This document shows positions 39,639 to 49,160 of a stretch of 64,000 nt of DNA, piece by piece. Under the pieces are notes generated by a model. That model made no database searches and was not told the DNA's origin. It was given only the letters and a program-made list of their open reading frames with translations. Origin of the DNA: Tenebrionibacter intestinalis (GTDB lineage Bacteria > Pseudomonadota > Gammaproteobacteria > Enterobacterales > Enterobacteriaceae); the NCBI RefSeq assembly GCF_016632365.1, contig NZ_JAEPBH010000004.1, forward strand, positions 1 to 64,000, given 5' to 3'. A program made the translations under genes and the position numbers. Position 1 is the first letter of the stretch; each line of letters starts with the position of its first letter.

Positions 39639-40259
39639 TTATTGCCAGCGGGATAGCTGAATAACCCGTCCACCGGGAGGAATATCTTCCTCATTGTGCG
39701 TAACCAGCACCGCAGGAATATTGAGCGCCTGAATCTGTGCAAAAACCCATTCCCGAAAACCGCTGCGCCGTACGTTATCCAGGCGGCTGAAGGGTTCGTC
39801 CAGCAGCAGCGCCTGAGGTTGCGCCAGCAGGGCGCGCAGCAGGCTTATTCTGGCGCGCTCGCCTCCGGAAAGCGTCGCCGGATCGCTGCTAAAAAAGCCG
39901 GCAAGCCCGGCGGCCGCTAAAACCTGTTCGACCTTTTGCCGACGCGCCTGGCCCGTAGTGGTTGCGGGCAGCGCCAGAAGCAAATTTTGCCCGACGCTGA
40001 ACGCGTCAAACAACAGCGCATCCTGAAAGAGGATCCCCAGCCCGCGCTGTGCTGTCGGCAATGCGTCGCAGCGGCGTTCGTTAAGCCACAGTTCGCCGCG
40101 TGCGCGAAAAGCCGCAGGCAGCGCGCCGACCATCCAGGCGAAAAGGGTGGACTTTCCGCTGCCGGATGGCCCCATCAGGGTCAAAATTTCCCCGCGTTGT
40201 ACGCTGAAATTAACCTGTTCCAGCAATGTTTCAATGACCAGATTTTTTACCGTCAACAT
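39639..40259 (-). CDS. ynjD: YnjD, ABC transporter ATP-binding subunit
   Basis: The ATPase of the YnjBCD importer, whose substrate is unknown. The 206-residue protein has the Walker A GPSGSGKST near residue 31, the Q-loop in GILFQDALLFD, the ABC signature LSGGERARISLLRALL, Walker B LLLDEPFSRLD and the switch histidine in VLVTHNEED. Its ATG overlaps the ynjC stop by one base (TAATG). The protein is slightly shorter than E. coli YnjD. Confidence 0.94.
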   Translation of the reverse strand: MLTVKNLVIETLLEQVNFSVQRGEILTLMGPSGSGKSTLFAWMVGALPAAFRARGELWLNERRCDALPTAQRGLGILFQDALLFDAFSVGQNLLLALPATTTGQARRQKVEQVLAAAGLAGFFSSDPATLSGGERARISLLRALLAQPQALLLDEPFSRLDNVRRSGFREWVFAQIQALNIPAVLVTHNEEDIPPGGRVIQLSRWQ

Positions 40260-41794
40260 TATCGTAACCCTTGCCGATAGCGGCCTGCCAGACGGGATAA
40301 AAGCGCGGCGGCGCTAAATATCGCCGCGTTTAATAACAAAAGCCACAGCGCTTGCCCGGCCAGTATCGGCGCACTGCCGCCGCTGCTTAACGCTACCGCC
40401 TCGGTAGTCAACGTAGCGTAACGTCCTGCGCCAAGCCACTGGGTAGGCATGTACTGCGCTACGCTGACGGAAAAGCCGGTCGCGAAGGCAAGTAGCATTG
40501 GGCGAAGCAGCAGCGGACATTTTACCAGCCAGAAAATTTTGCCGCGCTGCCAGCCCTGTGTACTGGCGATGAGCATAAGACGCGGATCAAGCCTGCGCCA
40601 GGCGGGCTGTAGCACCAACAGCGTCCACGGCAGTACCCACAGCAAATGCCCCCACAGTACTGCGATATATTCGCCGTCAAGCCTCAGATGTAGCGCAATA
40701 GCATACTGGCCTGTGACCAGCGGCAATGCAGGCAGCGCCAGCGGCAGCCACACCCAGCGCGCGCCGCGCCGCGGCCCCCATTCCAGCCAGAGCATAGCCA
40801 GCGCCAGCGCGATAATGGCTGAAAAGAGGCCAAACGAAAGGCTGGCGTTGAGCGGGGCGAGAGTTATACCGCCATAGCGCGCCAACAGCAGCAGGACAAG
40901 CGCGCAGAGCAGGCCGGTTAACGGCAGCAGCCAGCCGAGCGCGTTGCCGATAACCGGCGCGCGGGAGCGATAGCGAATGCCGGTTGTCGCAGGAAGAGTA
41001 CGCCGCCAGGCCTGCCAGGCGTAGAACCCGGCGATGGACATGAGCGCAAGTAACAAAAGTAAAACCAGGCACAGCAGCGTGCCTTTAGCCTGCTGTTGCG
41101 CATCGCCCTGGCTGAGCCACTGCCAAGCCAGCACTGCGAGCGTAGGCGGGTTGCCGGGGCCAAGAATGATGGCCACGTCAACTACCGAAATTGACCATGC
41201 CGCTACCGCCAGCATGACTGCGCCAAGCGCCGGAGCGATTGCGGGCAGCACCAGCCAGCATAAACCCTGAAGACGCCCGTAACCGAACGTCTTCAGTATT
41301 ACCATTTTTTGCGCCAGCGCTTTTTCCGGCAGAGCGGCGTAGATAGCCCACAAAACAAACGCGCTCTCCTTTACCGCCAGCGTCAGGCCAAGCCCCACGC
41401 CATAGGGATCGGACAGCGCGGAGCAGGCGCTACAGAGTCTGTAAAACGCGCCGCCTTCGGCAAAAATTAGCAGGGCGGCGGTGGCAAAGGCGACGTGGGG
41501 AATAGCCAGCAGCCAGGGCAGGCGCGTGCTCAGCCGCCGCCAGCGTGCGCCGGGCCACAGCGCAGCGACAATGCAAAGCGCGATAGCCAGCGCGCCGAGG
41601 GTGGCTATCAGCGTTGAAACTAGTGTGGCGGCCAGCGCCGGTAGGAGCTGCGGATCGCGTACCATTTCCCGCCATGCGGTTTTGGAAAGCGCCGGCGCGA
41701 TAAGTATTGCGCCAGCCGGGATGAGCGGCAAATAGATAACCGCCATCGCTATTCGGATTAGCCAGCCTTGCGGGTGGCGTAGCGTCGAAGCCAT
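40259..41794 (-). CDS. ynjC: YnjC, ABC transporter permease (fused double permease)
   Basis: A 511-residue membrane protein with about twelve hydrophobic segments arranged as two BPD-type permease halves, as in ferric-iron or thiamine-type importers. EAA-loop-like cytoplasmic segments are seen at KTFGYGRLQGLCWLVLPAI and STQGWQRGKIFWLVKCPLLL. It overlaps ynjB by 37 bases and ynjD by one base, so translation of the three is coupled. The transported solute is not known. Confidence 0.93.
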   Translation of the reverse strand: MASTLRHPQGWLIRIAMAVIYLPLIPAGAILIAPALSKTAWREMVRDPQLLPALAATLVSTLIATLGALAIALCIVAALWPGARWRRLSTRLPWLLAIPHVAFATAALLIFAEGGAFYRLCSACSALSDPYGVGLGLTLAVKESAFVLWAIYAALPEKALAQKMVILKTFGYGRLQGLCWLVLPAIAPALGAVMLAVAAWSISVVDVAIILGPGNPPTLAVLAWQWLSQGDAQQQAKGTLLCLVLLLLLALMSIAGFYAWQAWRRTLPATTGIRYRSRAPVIGNALGWLLPLTGLLCALVLLLLARYGGITLAPLNASLSFGLFSAIIALALAMLWLEWGPRRGARWVWLPLALPALPLVTGQYAIALHLRLDGEYIAVLWGHLLWVLPWTLLVLQPAWRRLDPRLMLIASTQGWQRGKIFWLVKCPLLLRPMLLAFATGFSVSVAQYMPTQWLGAGRYATLTTEAVALSSGGSAPILAGQALWLLLLNAAIFSAAALLSRLAGRYRQGLR

Positions 41795-42936
41795 TCCTGC
41801 TCCAGTGCGTTAATCCATGCGGCGTGAGGTTCCGCCAGCACGTCCGGCAAATCCGGGGGGGTAAACTGGCGAAGCGCCCGGGCCTGGTCGCCAGTCAGTT
41901 TTTGCCCGTCCAGCACGCCTGGATCGCCCCAGACGTTGGGGTTGGCCTTACGTATCTGCGCCTGCGGGGAAAGGAGGAAATTAGCGACAATCTTTGCCCC
42001 TGCGCTGGCGGCGCTGTTGGCCGGTATTGCCACAAAGTGCACGTTGCCGATCATTGCGTTGAAGCCAAAGCTGAAACTGTCTGCGGGCAGTTCACCGCAG
42101 GCCGCCTTTTGTTGCGCGTGGGCTGGATTAAAGGTTATCGACAGGTTCAAACGGCCCGCGGCGAGCAGTGTATCCATACGCGCAGGTGAAGGGGGGAAAT
42201 CTTTTCCCTCACGCCATAAGTAAGGATGCAGCGCGTCGAGGTAGCGCCACAGCGGGGCGGTGACCGCCGCGAAAGTAGCACTTTGCGGCGGTGCGTTTAG
42301 CGCTTCGGGAGTTGCGCTCAGCGCCAGTAGAAGCTGTTCCAGAAAGGCAGTGCCGGTAAAATCGGGTGGACGCGGGTAAGTGACTTTCCCCGGATGCTGG
42401 CGTGCGTATTCAAGCAGCGCGTTGGGGCTGCGCGGTGCGACCGGCATGCTCTGTTTACGGCCAATAAAGGTTAACTGCGCGCTGCCCCAGGGCGACTCTG
42501 CGCCGTCGGTGGGGAGGGCGAAATCTTTTGTCACGGGCTTTGTTGTATCAACGTAGCGCCAGTTTGGCAGGGTTTGCGCCCAGCCGGTTTGCAGCAGATT
42601 CGCCTGTTTTAACGTGTGGAAATTTTCACCGTTTATCCACAACAGGTCGACCGAGCCGTTTGTGCGGCGCCCGGCGGCGGCCTCGGTCTGGATGCGCTTA
42701 ACGGCATCGGCGGCGTCCGCCAGATGGACGATTTTAAGGTTGATGGCGTAATAGGTTTTTACCTCGCCGCTAACCCAGTCCAGATAACGATTTACCGCCT
42801 CATCGCCGCCCCAGGCGTTGAACCAGACGGTTTGACCTTTTGCCTCCTGCTGCACGGCCTGCCAGTCCGGGTTAGCAAGCAGCGGGCCAGACAGCAGCAG
42901 GCCGGAAAGAAATAGACATAAACGCGCACGGCGCAT
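41758..42936 (-). CDS. ynjB: YnjB, periplasmic solute-binding protein
   Basis: The extracytoplasmic binding component of YnjBCD, related to putrescine/iron/thiamine-type binding proteins. The 392-residue precursor has a signal peptide (RLCLFLSGLLLSGPLLA) cleaved near residue 22, then a mature domain with FNAWGGDEAVNRYLDW, which is typical for the COG4134 group. It is the first gene of a ynjBCD-ynjE operon; a TVP38-family gene lies 12 bases upstream and could be read together with it. Confidence 0.93.
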   Translation of the reverse strand: MRRARLCLFLSGLLLSGPLLANPDWQAVQQEAKGQTVWFNAWGGDEAVNRYLDWVSGEVKTYYAINLKIVHLADAADAVKRIQTEAAAGRRTNGSVDLLWINGENFHTLKQANLLQTGWAQTLPNWRYVDTTKPVTKDFALPTDGAESPWGSAQLTFIGRKQSMPVAPRSPNALLEYARQHPGKVTYPRPPDFTGTAFLEQLLLALSATPEALNAPPQSATFAAVTAPLWRYLDALHPYLWREGKDFPPSPARMDTLLAAGRLNLSITFNPAHAQQKAACGELPADSFSFGFNAMIGNVHFVAIPANSAASAGAKIVANFLLSPQAQIRKANPNVWGDPGVLDGQKLTGDQARALRQFTPPDLPDVLAEPHAAWINALEQEWLRRYATRKAG

Positions 42937-42948
42937 AATGTTTACCTG

Positions 42949-43629
42949 TTAGTGTGATGAACGAAAATAGCGAGTCAGCAGCCAGCGGGTTATCAGCGGC
43001 AATAACCCCAGTAGCGTAAACGCAAACAGTATACCCGGCGACAGGATATCGCGCAGGGAGGTCAACCGCCCGAGTTCGCGCCCGGCGTTAAGTACCAGAG
43101 CCGTCATGGGCAGCATCGCTGCCTGGCTAACCCACCAGTAGCGACGTATATCAAGCGAGGTCAGGCCTGCCAGAAGGTTGACCAGAAAAAAGGGAAAAAA
43201 CGGCATTAGCCGCAGAGCGAAAAGATAGAAGGCGCCGTCGCGGGCGAGGCCGCGATTAAAGTAGGTCATTTGTTTTGCGAAGCGGCGCGCGACCCAGTCG
43301 CGCAGCAGATAGCGACTGGCAAGCATCGCCAGCGTCGCGCCGAGCGTTGATGCAAATGAAACCAGCAACAGCCCCTGCCAGAAGCCGAACAGCGCGCCGC
43401 CAAGAAGAGTCAGGATTGCCGCGCCCGGAATTGACAGCATTGCGATCGCCGCGTAAAGCATGAAATAAAGCGCGGCGCTTCGGGTCGGCATCTGGCTGAC
43501 GTGCGCCGCCAGCGCCTGCTGCTGCGCGCTGAGCGTCTGCATTGTCAGCCAGCCGGAAGGAAGTAAAACAACGATAATGAAAAATGCGCCCGGCAGAGCG
43601 CACAGTAGCATAATTTTAGGGATTTTCAC
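42949..43629 (-). CDS. TVP38/TMEM64-family (DedA-like) membrane protein
   Basis: A 226-residue inner-membrane protein of the SNARE-associated/DedA superfamily, a group tied to membrane homeostasis and lipid or ion transport but without a defined role here. It has about six hydrophobic segments; the family core is SIPGAAILTLLGGALFGFWQGLLLV and the later FALRLMPFFPFFLVNLLAGLT motif with the conserved arginine. E. coli has two such genes (ydjX, ydjZ) with ydjY between them at this location; here only one is left and I do not assign which. Confidence 0.85.
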   Translation of the reverse strand: MKIPKIMLLCALPGAFFIIVVLLPSGWLTMQTLSAQQQALAAHVSQMPTRSAALYFMLYAAIAMLSIPGAAILTLLGGALFGFWQGLLLVSFASTLGATLAMLASRYLLRDWVARRFAKQMTYFNRGLARDGAFYLFALRLMPFFPFFLVNLLAGLTSLDIRRYWWVSQAAMLPMTALVLNAGRELGRLTSLRDILSPGILFAFTLLGLLPLITRWLLTRYFRSSH

Positions 43630-43635
43630 GTGACG

Positions 43636-44442
43636 TTACAGCCTGAAGGTTGCCCAGACCGGCGCATGATCGGACGGTTTTTCCATGCTGCGGATAGCGT
43701 AATCGATTCCCGTTTCAACGCAGCGCTCCGCCAGCGGCTGGCTTGCCAACAGTAGATCGATACGCAGGCCGCGGTTGTCGTCAAAACCTTTCGAACGATA
43801 GTCAAACCATGAGAAGCGATCCTGCGTTTGCGGGTTTGCAGTACGGAAGGTATCAACCAGTCCCCAGTCAAGCAGGCGCCCCATCCATTCACGCTCTTCC
43901 GGCAGGAACGAACATTTACCGGTGCGCAGCCAGCGTTTACGGTTCTCATCGCCGATGCCGATATCCCGATCGGTCGGACTGATATTCATATCACCCATAA
44001 TCAACACAGGCTGGTCGCGCTTTAATTCGGTTTCCAGATAGGACTGAAGGTTCTGGTAAAACATCGCTTTCGCCGGAAATTTCAGGGGATGGTCGCGGCT
44101 TTCGCCCTGGGGAAAGTAGCCGTTGATGACCGTTATGTTGCCCAACGGCGATGGGATCTCAGCCATGATGATACGGCGCTGGGCGTCTTCGCCGTCCCCG
44201 GGAAAGCCGCGTCGTACTGAAACCGGTGTGGCTTTAGTCAACAGCGCCACGCCGTAATGGCCTTTCTGACCGTGATAGAACACGTTATAGCCAAGCTTTG
44301 CGACGTCTTCGAGTGGGAACATATCATCGTGAACTTTGGTTTCCTGTAAGCCGATAACGTCGGGCTGATGCTGTGCGATGATGGCTGCCAGTTGATGGGG
44401 GCGGGCACGCAGGCCGTTGATATTAAATGAGACGAATTTCAT
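43636..44442 (-). CDS. xthA: Exodeoxyribonuclease III
   Basis: XthA is the main AP endonuclease and a 3'-5' exonuclease in base excision repair. The 268-residue protein equals the E. coli length. Key residues are visible: Asn in [11 protein letters not shown], Glu in [11 protein letters not shown], Asp and Asn in [15 protein letters not shown], and the C-terminal SDHAPVW with the catalytic Asp-His. The ATG at 44442 is fixed by homology ([12 protein letters not shown]); the frame is open far upstream without similarity. Confidence 0.97.
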   Translation of the reverse strand: MKFVSFNINGLRARPHQLAAIIAQHQPDVIGLQETKVHDDMFPLEDVAKLGYNVFYHGQKGHYGVALLTKATPVSVRRGFPGDGEDAQRRIIMAEIPSPLGNITVINGYFPQGESRDHPLKFPAKAMFYQNLQSYLETELKRDQPVLIMGDMNISPTDRDIGIGDENRKRWLRTGKCSFLPEEREWMGRLLDWGLVDTFRTANPQTQDRFSWFDYRSKGFDDNRGLRIDLLLASQPLAERCVETGIDYAIRSMEKPSDHAPVWATFRL

Positions 44443-44853
44443 AGTCACGCCAATGTGCAGGTTGAATAGTGGCAGCGATGGTATCAGAAAATAGTGTGCT
44501 GCGCTTTTGTCGTGATGGCGGCGTACAGCCCGCGCCGCTGTGGGGAGCTGGCTGTACGTAACGGTGTGAAAAAACGCAGAAATTTTTGCCGCGATCACAT
44601 TTCTGGAAAGTTCTTCGCCCTTGCATAATTTTTCTTATTTTTGTACCGCGCAGGCCGGTTGTGGACAGTTATACATTTTTATATGCAGATTTTATGCGTA
44701 TCCGCTGCATTTAACCTGTTGATATTGCGTTAATGACGTTGATATATGCGTTTTCCCGGCTGGCCGGCGTGAAGCGCGCGATCTACAGTCAGAATTGAAG
44801 TTAATCCGAAAGGTAATTTTTTTATTACTGCGGGTTAACTGCATGAGACGGTA
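44443..44853. other. Promoter region between xthA and the astC remnant
   Basis: 411 bases between divergent genes with no coding sequence. It is AT-rich between 44630 and 44760. It holds a candidate sigma-54 site at 44760 and a possible ribosome site before 44854; the xthA promoter is also expected here. Confidence 0.5.
44760..44776 (+). promoter_or_regulatory. Candidate sigma-54 promoter of the ast operon
   Basis: The string TGGCCGG-cgtga-AGCGC has GG at 44762-44763 and GC at 44774-44775 separated by ten bases, the -24/-12 layout of sigma-54 promoters. It lies about 80 bases before the astC start, similar to the nitrogen-regulated astC promoter of E. coli. The -12 half is a weak match. Confidence 0.4.
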
Positions 44854-45064
44854 ATGTCACCCTCCGTTATCCGTAAAGGTTTTGACCGCCTGCTGGCGCC
44901 GGGGTATGCGGGAAAAGCGAAAACGCTGTTGCACGGCGGCAGATGAAGGGGAAGTGGCGCTTATTGCAGGCGCTGAGGTGGTGCGGTTTACGCCGTCGTT
45001 GATTATCGTTGAACGGGATCCTGATAAAGGTATGGCGCGCTTCGTACTGGAGAGGTCCGTATGA
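44854..45064 (+). pseudogene. astC: astC remnant (succinylornithine transaminase), internal deletion
   Basis: From ATG 44854 the frame reads MSPSVIRKGFDRLLAPGYAGKAK, of which the first part matches the AstC N-terminus (MSQPITRENFDEWMIPVYA) and the last part matches a segment about 320 residues later (DYAGQAK). It stops at 44944. In the next frame AADEGEVALIAGAEVVRF continues the AstC C-terminus (AAKAGVMVLIAGGNVVRF) to a TGA at 45062-45064. The gene has therefore lost its catalytic core through a deletion joined at the shared Tyr-Ala and has a frameshift. Reference sequence is from memory. Confidence 0.8.
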
Positions 45065-46095
45065 CATTTATTCGCCCTGTGGCCCGCGCCGATCTCCGCG
45101 CGCTGATGGCGCTGGCGGCCAAAACCGGCGGCGGCCTGACGTCGCTGCCCGCCGATGAGGCGGCGCTTGCGGCACGTATTGAACGTTCGCTGCGTACCTG
45201 GAATGGTGAATTGCCCCCGGGCGAGCGGGGATATACCTTTGTGATGGAGGACGCGGCAGTCGGGCGCGTGGTTGGGGTTTGCGCTATTGATGTTGCGGTA
45301 GGGCTGGCTGAGCCTTGGTATACCTATCGAGTTGGCTCGCTGGTGCATGCGTCGAAAGCGCTGGGTGTGTATAACGCGCTGCCGGCGTTGTCGCTCAGCA
45401 ACGACCACGTCGGCTGTAGCGAGCTATGCACGCTGTTTCTCGACCCCGCCTGGCGCAAGGAGGGCAACGGCTACCTGCTATCTAAATCGCGTTTTTTGTT
45501 CATCGCGGCGTTTCGCGAGCGCTTTAGCGACAGGCTGGTAGCGCAGATGCGTGGCGTGAGCGATCCTCAGGGACATTCGCCGTTCTGGGACAGTCTGGGC
45601 TACCATTTTTTTTCTATGGACTTCAGCCGCGCCGATCGTCTGTGCGCAACCGGTAAAAAAGCCTTTATTGCCGGGCTGATGCCAGGGCACCCTGTTTATA
45701 TCGCCTTCCTTACCCCGCAGGCGCAGGCCGCGATAGGTGTAGTACATCCGCAGACGGCGCCTGCGCGGGCGGTGCTGGAAGCGGAAGGGCTGCGCTATCG
45801 TCATTACATTGATATAGTTGACGGCGGCCCGACGCTGGAAGGTGAGACGGACCGGGTGCGTGCGGTCTGCGAAAGTAGACGGATTGCCGCCCGCGTCGGC
45901 GAGCCGCCCCCTGGCGAGTGGCCCCTGTGTCTGGTCGCAAATGAACATTACACTGACTTCCGCGCTATTTTACTGGCAGGCGATCCGTGCGCGGCAACGC
46001 TCACCCTCAGCGCGGCGGCGGCGGATGCGCTGAACTGGCGTGTGGGTGAGCCGCTGCGGCTGGTGCGCCTGATTCCTGAGGGGAAATGCCCGTGA
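45061..46095 (+). CDS. astA: Arginine N-succinyltransferase AstA
   Basis: AstA transfers succinyl from succinyl-CoA to arginine, the first step of the ammonia-producing AST pathway. The 344-residue protein is full length and looks intact: [27 protein letters not shown] at the start, then [17 protein letters not shown] with the catalytic-site histidine region, and the AMRGVSD-like [18 protein letters not shown] segment. Its ATG overlaps the astC-remnant stop (ATGA). The rest of the pathway (astC, astD, astB, astE) is broken or missing around it, so the AST route cannot run from this locus. Confidence 0.93.
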   Translation: MTFIRPVARADLRALMALAAKTGGGLTSLPADEAALAARIERSLRTWNGELPPGERGYTFVMEDAAVGRVVGVCAIDVAVGLAEPWYTYRVGSLVHASKALGVYNALPALSLSNDHVGCSELCTLFLDPAWRKEGNGYLLSKSRFLFIAAFRERFSDRLVAQMRGVSDPQGHSPFWDSLGYHFFSMDFSRADRLCATGKKAFIAGLMPGHPVYIAFLTPQAQAAIGVVHPQTAPARAVLEAEGLRYRHYIDIVDGGPTLEGETDRVRAVCESRRIAARVGEPPPGEWPLCLVANEHYTDFRAILLAGDPCAATLTLSAAAADALNWRVGEPLRLVRLIPEGKCP

Positions 46096-46105
46096 CGCAG
46101 CGGGT

Positions 46106-46204
46106 TAGCGGGAAGCCGATGAGCATGAGCGGGAGTCTGGGGTGTTACCTGACCCGGCGCCAGCCTCAGGGCTGCAGGCAGGATTAACGCGGGCGAGGTT
46201 GTAA
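46106..46204 (+). pseudogene. astE: astE 3' remnant (succinylglutamate desuccinylase)
   Basis: In the frame ending at TAA 46202-46204 the codons from 46133 read ESGVLPDPAPASGLQAGL, resembling the extreme C-terminus of AstE (EYVLFPNPLVALGLRAGL) with one residue gap. The left border is uncertain. astE is the last gene of the operon and lies directly before spy in E. coli, which fits. The match is short and made by eye, so it is only moderately supported. Beyond it, up to 46519, is the AT-rich spy promoter region with no gene. Confidence 0.5.
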
Positions 46205-46519
46205 ATTTCCGCTGTATCACCGCGAAAATACCACACTAATGTAAGCGGGAAATATTCAGATTAATCCAGTTATGCAACTTTATTTTATTTCTGTAATACG
46301 ATAGAGTTTTTGAATAAACTTTTTAAAATCAATCTGTTGATATTATATTTTGCAAATATTCTTTAACTCTCCTTATTTTCATCATAATTGACGTTTTTTT
46401 GTTTTCTATACTTTCACTGTTTTACGCCGCCTGTGATTACTTGACCTGAGGCATCGTAAACTTATTTTCGTCAACGCGATGAACCTGTCGCGGATTAACT
46501 GAAAAAGGATAAAGATACT

Positions 46520-47002
46520 ATGCGTAAATTAACGGCGATTATTGTAACCTCTGCTCTGGCCCTGGGCGCAGCTAACCTGGCGCACGCGGCCGACAGCAGC
46601 ACGGTTGTGAAAGAAGACGCTGCAAAAATGCAGGCGCATAAAGGGCCGCGCGGTCCGCATATGATGATGTTCAACGGCCTGAATCTGAGCGATGCGCAAA
46701 AGCAGCAGGTACGCGAAATTATGAAAGCCGAGCGTGAGAAAATGACGCGCCATGTTCAAAATGACCGTAAAGCGATGCGTGATGTGGTCGCCAGCGACAG
46801 CTTCGATCGGTCGAAAGCGCAAGCGCTTATTGACAGCCGTACCGCCGGGCACAAAGAACGTATGCTCTCTATGCTCGAAACGCAGAATAAAATTTATAAT
46901 ATTTTGACGCCGGAGCAGAAAAAGCAGTTTGTCGCCAATTTCGATAAAATGCCTAAAGAGCCGCGCGGCCCGCATATGAAAAAACCGGCTGCCGACGAAT
47001 AA
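46520..47002 (+). CDS. spy: Periplasmic chaperone Spy
   Basis: Spy is an ATP-independent periplasmic chaperone with an antiparallel, cradle-shaped helical dimer, induced by envelope stress through BaeSR and CpxAR. The 160-residue precursor has a signal peptide ending in HAAD (about residue 23). The two LTxxQ motifs of the family are recognisable as LSDAQKQQVREIM and LTPEQKKQFV. A ribosome site (AAAGGAT) precedes the ATG. It follows the ruined ast operon and is convergent with nadE. Confidence 0.94.
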   Translation: MRKLTAIIVTSALALGAANLAHAADSSTVVKEDAAKMQAHKGPRGPHMMMFNGLNLSDAQKQQVREIMKAEREKMTRHVQNDRKAMRDVVASDSFDRSKAQALIDSRTAGHKERMLSMLETQNKIYNILTPEQKKQFVANFDKMPKEPRGPHMKKPAADE

Positions 47003-47130
47003 TTTTCCGCCAGTCACAGGCCCGCAGAATAATCCAGGCTGCTCGCGTAATACCGTGAATGGTCATACTGGCCGCTTAAAAGGTTAAGGGCGCGTTTTGT
47101 TCACCTGAAGTTCGATGGAAAAGGGAACGT

Positions 47131-47179
47131 CAGGCGAACGGGCAAAGCGGGCCGCAGCGGCCCGCTTTGCCAACGCCTG
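47131..47179. repeat. CAGGCG hairpin repeat, copy 1
   Basis: A long inverted repeat between the convergent spy and nadE: CAGGCG (47131-47136) with CGCCTG (47174-47179), enclosing a perfect 15-bp stem GGCAAAGCGGGCCGC (47141-47155) and its complement (47157-47171). A closely similar shorter version lies at 51953-51991. It may serve as a two-way terminator, but it lacks U-tracts. Confidence 0.7.
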
Positions 47180-47230
47180 CGGTAGCGCAAAGCTGTCGCA
47201 GCCTGGCAGATGTGGTTGCTGTGAAAAGCG

Positions 47231-48055
47231 TTATTTCCAGAAGTCGTCGAAGACCGTAATCGGCAGATGACGCTTGTGCTCGGTTTTCAGATACCAACCT
47301 TCGATAAGGGCGGTAACTCGGGCATCCAGTGTTTTACCTTCCAGATAGTTATCAATATCCTCGTAGGTCACGCCCAGGGCCGCTTCGTCCGCCAGAGCGG
47401 GGCGTTCGTCTTCCAAATCCGCCGTTGGCGTTTTATTGTAGAGGTGCGGTGGGCAGCCGAGATGTTTAAGCAACTGTTTGCCCTGGCGCTTATTAAGGCG
47501 AAACAGCGGGTTAATATCTGTGCCGCCGTCGCCGTATTTGGTGTAAAAACCGGTCAGTGCTTCGGCGGCGTGATCGGTACCCACGACCACGCCGCCTGTC
47601 ATGCCCGCAATGCTGTACTGTGCTTTCATGCGCTCGCGCGCTTTTTCATTGCCGCGCACAAAATCGCTCAGCGTGATACCGGCATCAAGCAACGCCTGCT
47701 CGCTGGCGAGCACGGCGCTTTTGATATTCACAGTCAGTACCCTGTCCGGCTCAATGAAGGCCAGCGCATCCTGGCAGTCCTTCTCGTCGGCCTGGACGCC
47801 GTAGGGCAGGCGCACGGCAATAAACTGATACTCGCTGTTGCCGGTTTCGTCACGCAATTCGCGGATGGCTAACTGACTTAGTTTACCGGCAAGTGTGGAG
47901 TCCTGGCCGCCGCTGATGCCAAGCACCAGCGTTTTGAGAAACGGATAGCGCATCAGGTAGTGCTTGAGGAAGTCGATACTGCGGCGCACTTCATATTCGG
48001 CGTCTATCGTTGGCTGGACGCCCAGCGCCCGGATAATCTCTTGCTGTAGGCCCAT
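47231..48055 (-). CDS. nadE: Ammonia-dependent NAD synthetase
   Basis: NadE amidates deamido-NAD with ammonia and ATP in the last step of NAD synthesis. The 274-residue protein has the PP-loop [14 protein letters not shown] near residue 46 and the conserved [11 protein letters not shown] and [26 protein letters not shown] segments. The ATG at 48055 ([12 protein letters not shown]) has GGAGGG 5 bases upstream and matches homologues; an ATG nine codons earlier is not favoured. It is divergent from osmE, as in E. coli. Confidence 0.96.
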   Translation of the reverse strand: MGLQQEIIRALGVQPTIDAEYEVRRSIDFLKHYLMRYPFLKTLVLGISGGQDSTLAGKLSQLAIRELRDETGNSEYQFIAVRLPYGVQADEKDCQDALAFIEPDRVLTVNIKSAVLASEQALLDAGITLSDFVRGNEKARERMKAQYSIAGMTGGVVVGTDHAAEALTGFYTKYGDGGTDINPLFRLNKRQGKQLLKHLGCPPHLYNKTPTADLEDERPALADEAALGVTYEDIDNYLEGKTLDARVTALIEGWYLKTEHKRHLPITVFDDFWK

Positions 48056-48294
48056 AATCCCTCCGTAAAATAACGCGCCCACAGGGGGCGAAACGTTATT
48101 TTAAACTAACCTGCCGCAGTGAAAACGACAAGTCGGCGCCAGGTTTTCCCCTGCCGCAGGGGCGATGATTAGCCCCGGGCGGACGAAAGGGCGGCCCCCT
48201 GTTCATTATCTGTGCGTCAGATCGTTAACAAGTTGAAAAAAATTGATTTATATTCCAGGCTTACCGGACATGCTGAAACAAAAGAGGAAGAAAA

Positions 48295-48645
48295 ATGAAC
48301 AAATTTGCAGGAGTTCTGAGCGCAGCGGCAGTTTTCGCGTTACTGGCGGGGTGTACGGCCTACGATCGCACTAAAGATCAGTTTACGCAGCCGGTTGTTA
48401 AAGACGTCAAAAAAGGGATGACCCGGGAGCAGGTACGCCAGATTGCCGGACAGCCTTCTTCAGAAGTCTCAATGGTACACGCGCGCGGTACGTGCCAGAC
48501 TTACATACTGGGCCAGCGTGGTAATCATCTTGAAACCTATTTTGTTGCGCTGGATGAGACCGGTCGCGTGATGAATTCAGGCTATCAGAGCTGCGCTGAT
48601 TACGATACCGATCCGCAGTCGCCGCAGAAGAAAGCGTTCCGCTGA
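48295..48645 (+). CDS. osmE: Osmotically inducible lipoprotein OsmE
   Basis: OsmE is a small envelope lipoprotein of the SmpA/OmlA fold, induced by high osmolarity and in stationary phase. The 116-residue precursor has the lipobox LLAGC (Cys near residue 20), followed by [22 protein letters not shown] and the conserved [12 protein letters not shown] and CQTYILGQ segments. The ribosome site is AGAGGAAG. A terminator follows at 48700. In E. coli the chitobiose (chb) operon lies between osmE and katE; it is missing here. Confidence 0.95.
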   Translation: MNKFAGVLSAAAVFALLAGCTAYDRTKDQFTQPVVKDVKKGMTREQVRQIAGQPSSEVSMVHARGTCQTYILGQRGNHLETYFVALDETGRVMNSGYQSCADYDTDPQSPQKKAFR

Positions 48646-48699
48646 CAGGCCGGAAGGCAGGTTAAATAACCGGCAGCTTAATGACAGTGGCTTCTCCTG

Positions 48700-48731
48700 C
48701 CCTGCGAGCGGTACGCTGGCAGGGTATTTTA
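48700..48731 (+). terminator. osmE terminator
   Basis: Nested stem CCCTGC (48700-48705) with GCAGGG (48719-48724) and inner AGCG/CGCT around GTA, followed by TATTTTATTT. Confidence 0.75.
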
Positions 48732-48734
48732 TTT

Positions 48735-49160
48735 CATAAAACTATTACAAAATACTGCCTGCTCCTTCACGCTCTCCTTCGCATTATCCATAACAGATAT
48801 TCTTACTGCCGTATTGCGGCCCGCGCATATTTGCCGCGCCGGCCCTGACGGGCGGGCGCTTATGCGTAGAAGCCGTCCTTCCTGTCCGAAATGCCTTCAC
48901 GCTAAGCGCCGGTGAATTAGCAATTTGCAAGGCAGGCCCATACGTGGGGATTATCACGATGCAGCCCTGCTCAGACCTGCGCCGTTTAAGGAAAAAACCG
49001 GCCGGGCAGGCCAGCGCTGGTTAGATAACACCGGGGATAAAAAACGGTTTTTTGCCCGCGTTGCGCCAAGCATCCAGAATACAGGATGCTTTTCCGGGGT
49101 TAACTTCCAGCGATATCGGGCCGACACTGTCCGGCCCGGTTTAAAAGAGGCTTGCGTTTG
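48735..49160. other. Gap at the expected site of the chb operon
   Basis: About 425 bases between the osmE terminator and the end of katE. I saw no gene and no clear chb remnant. Two hairpins lie here: AAGCATCC/GGATGCTT around 49068-49091, and CGGGCC/GGCCCG-type arms around 49117-49139, 20-45 bases after the katE stop on its strand. The second may be the katE terminator, although no U-tract follows. Confidence 0.45.
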
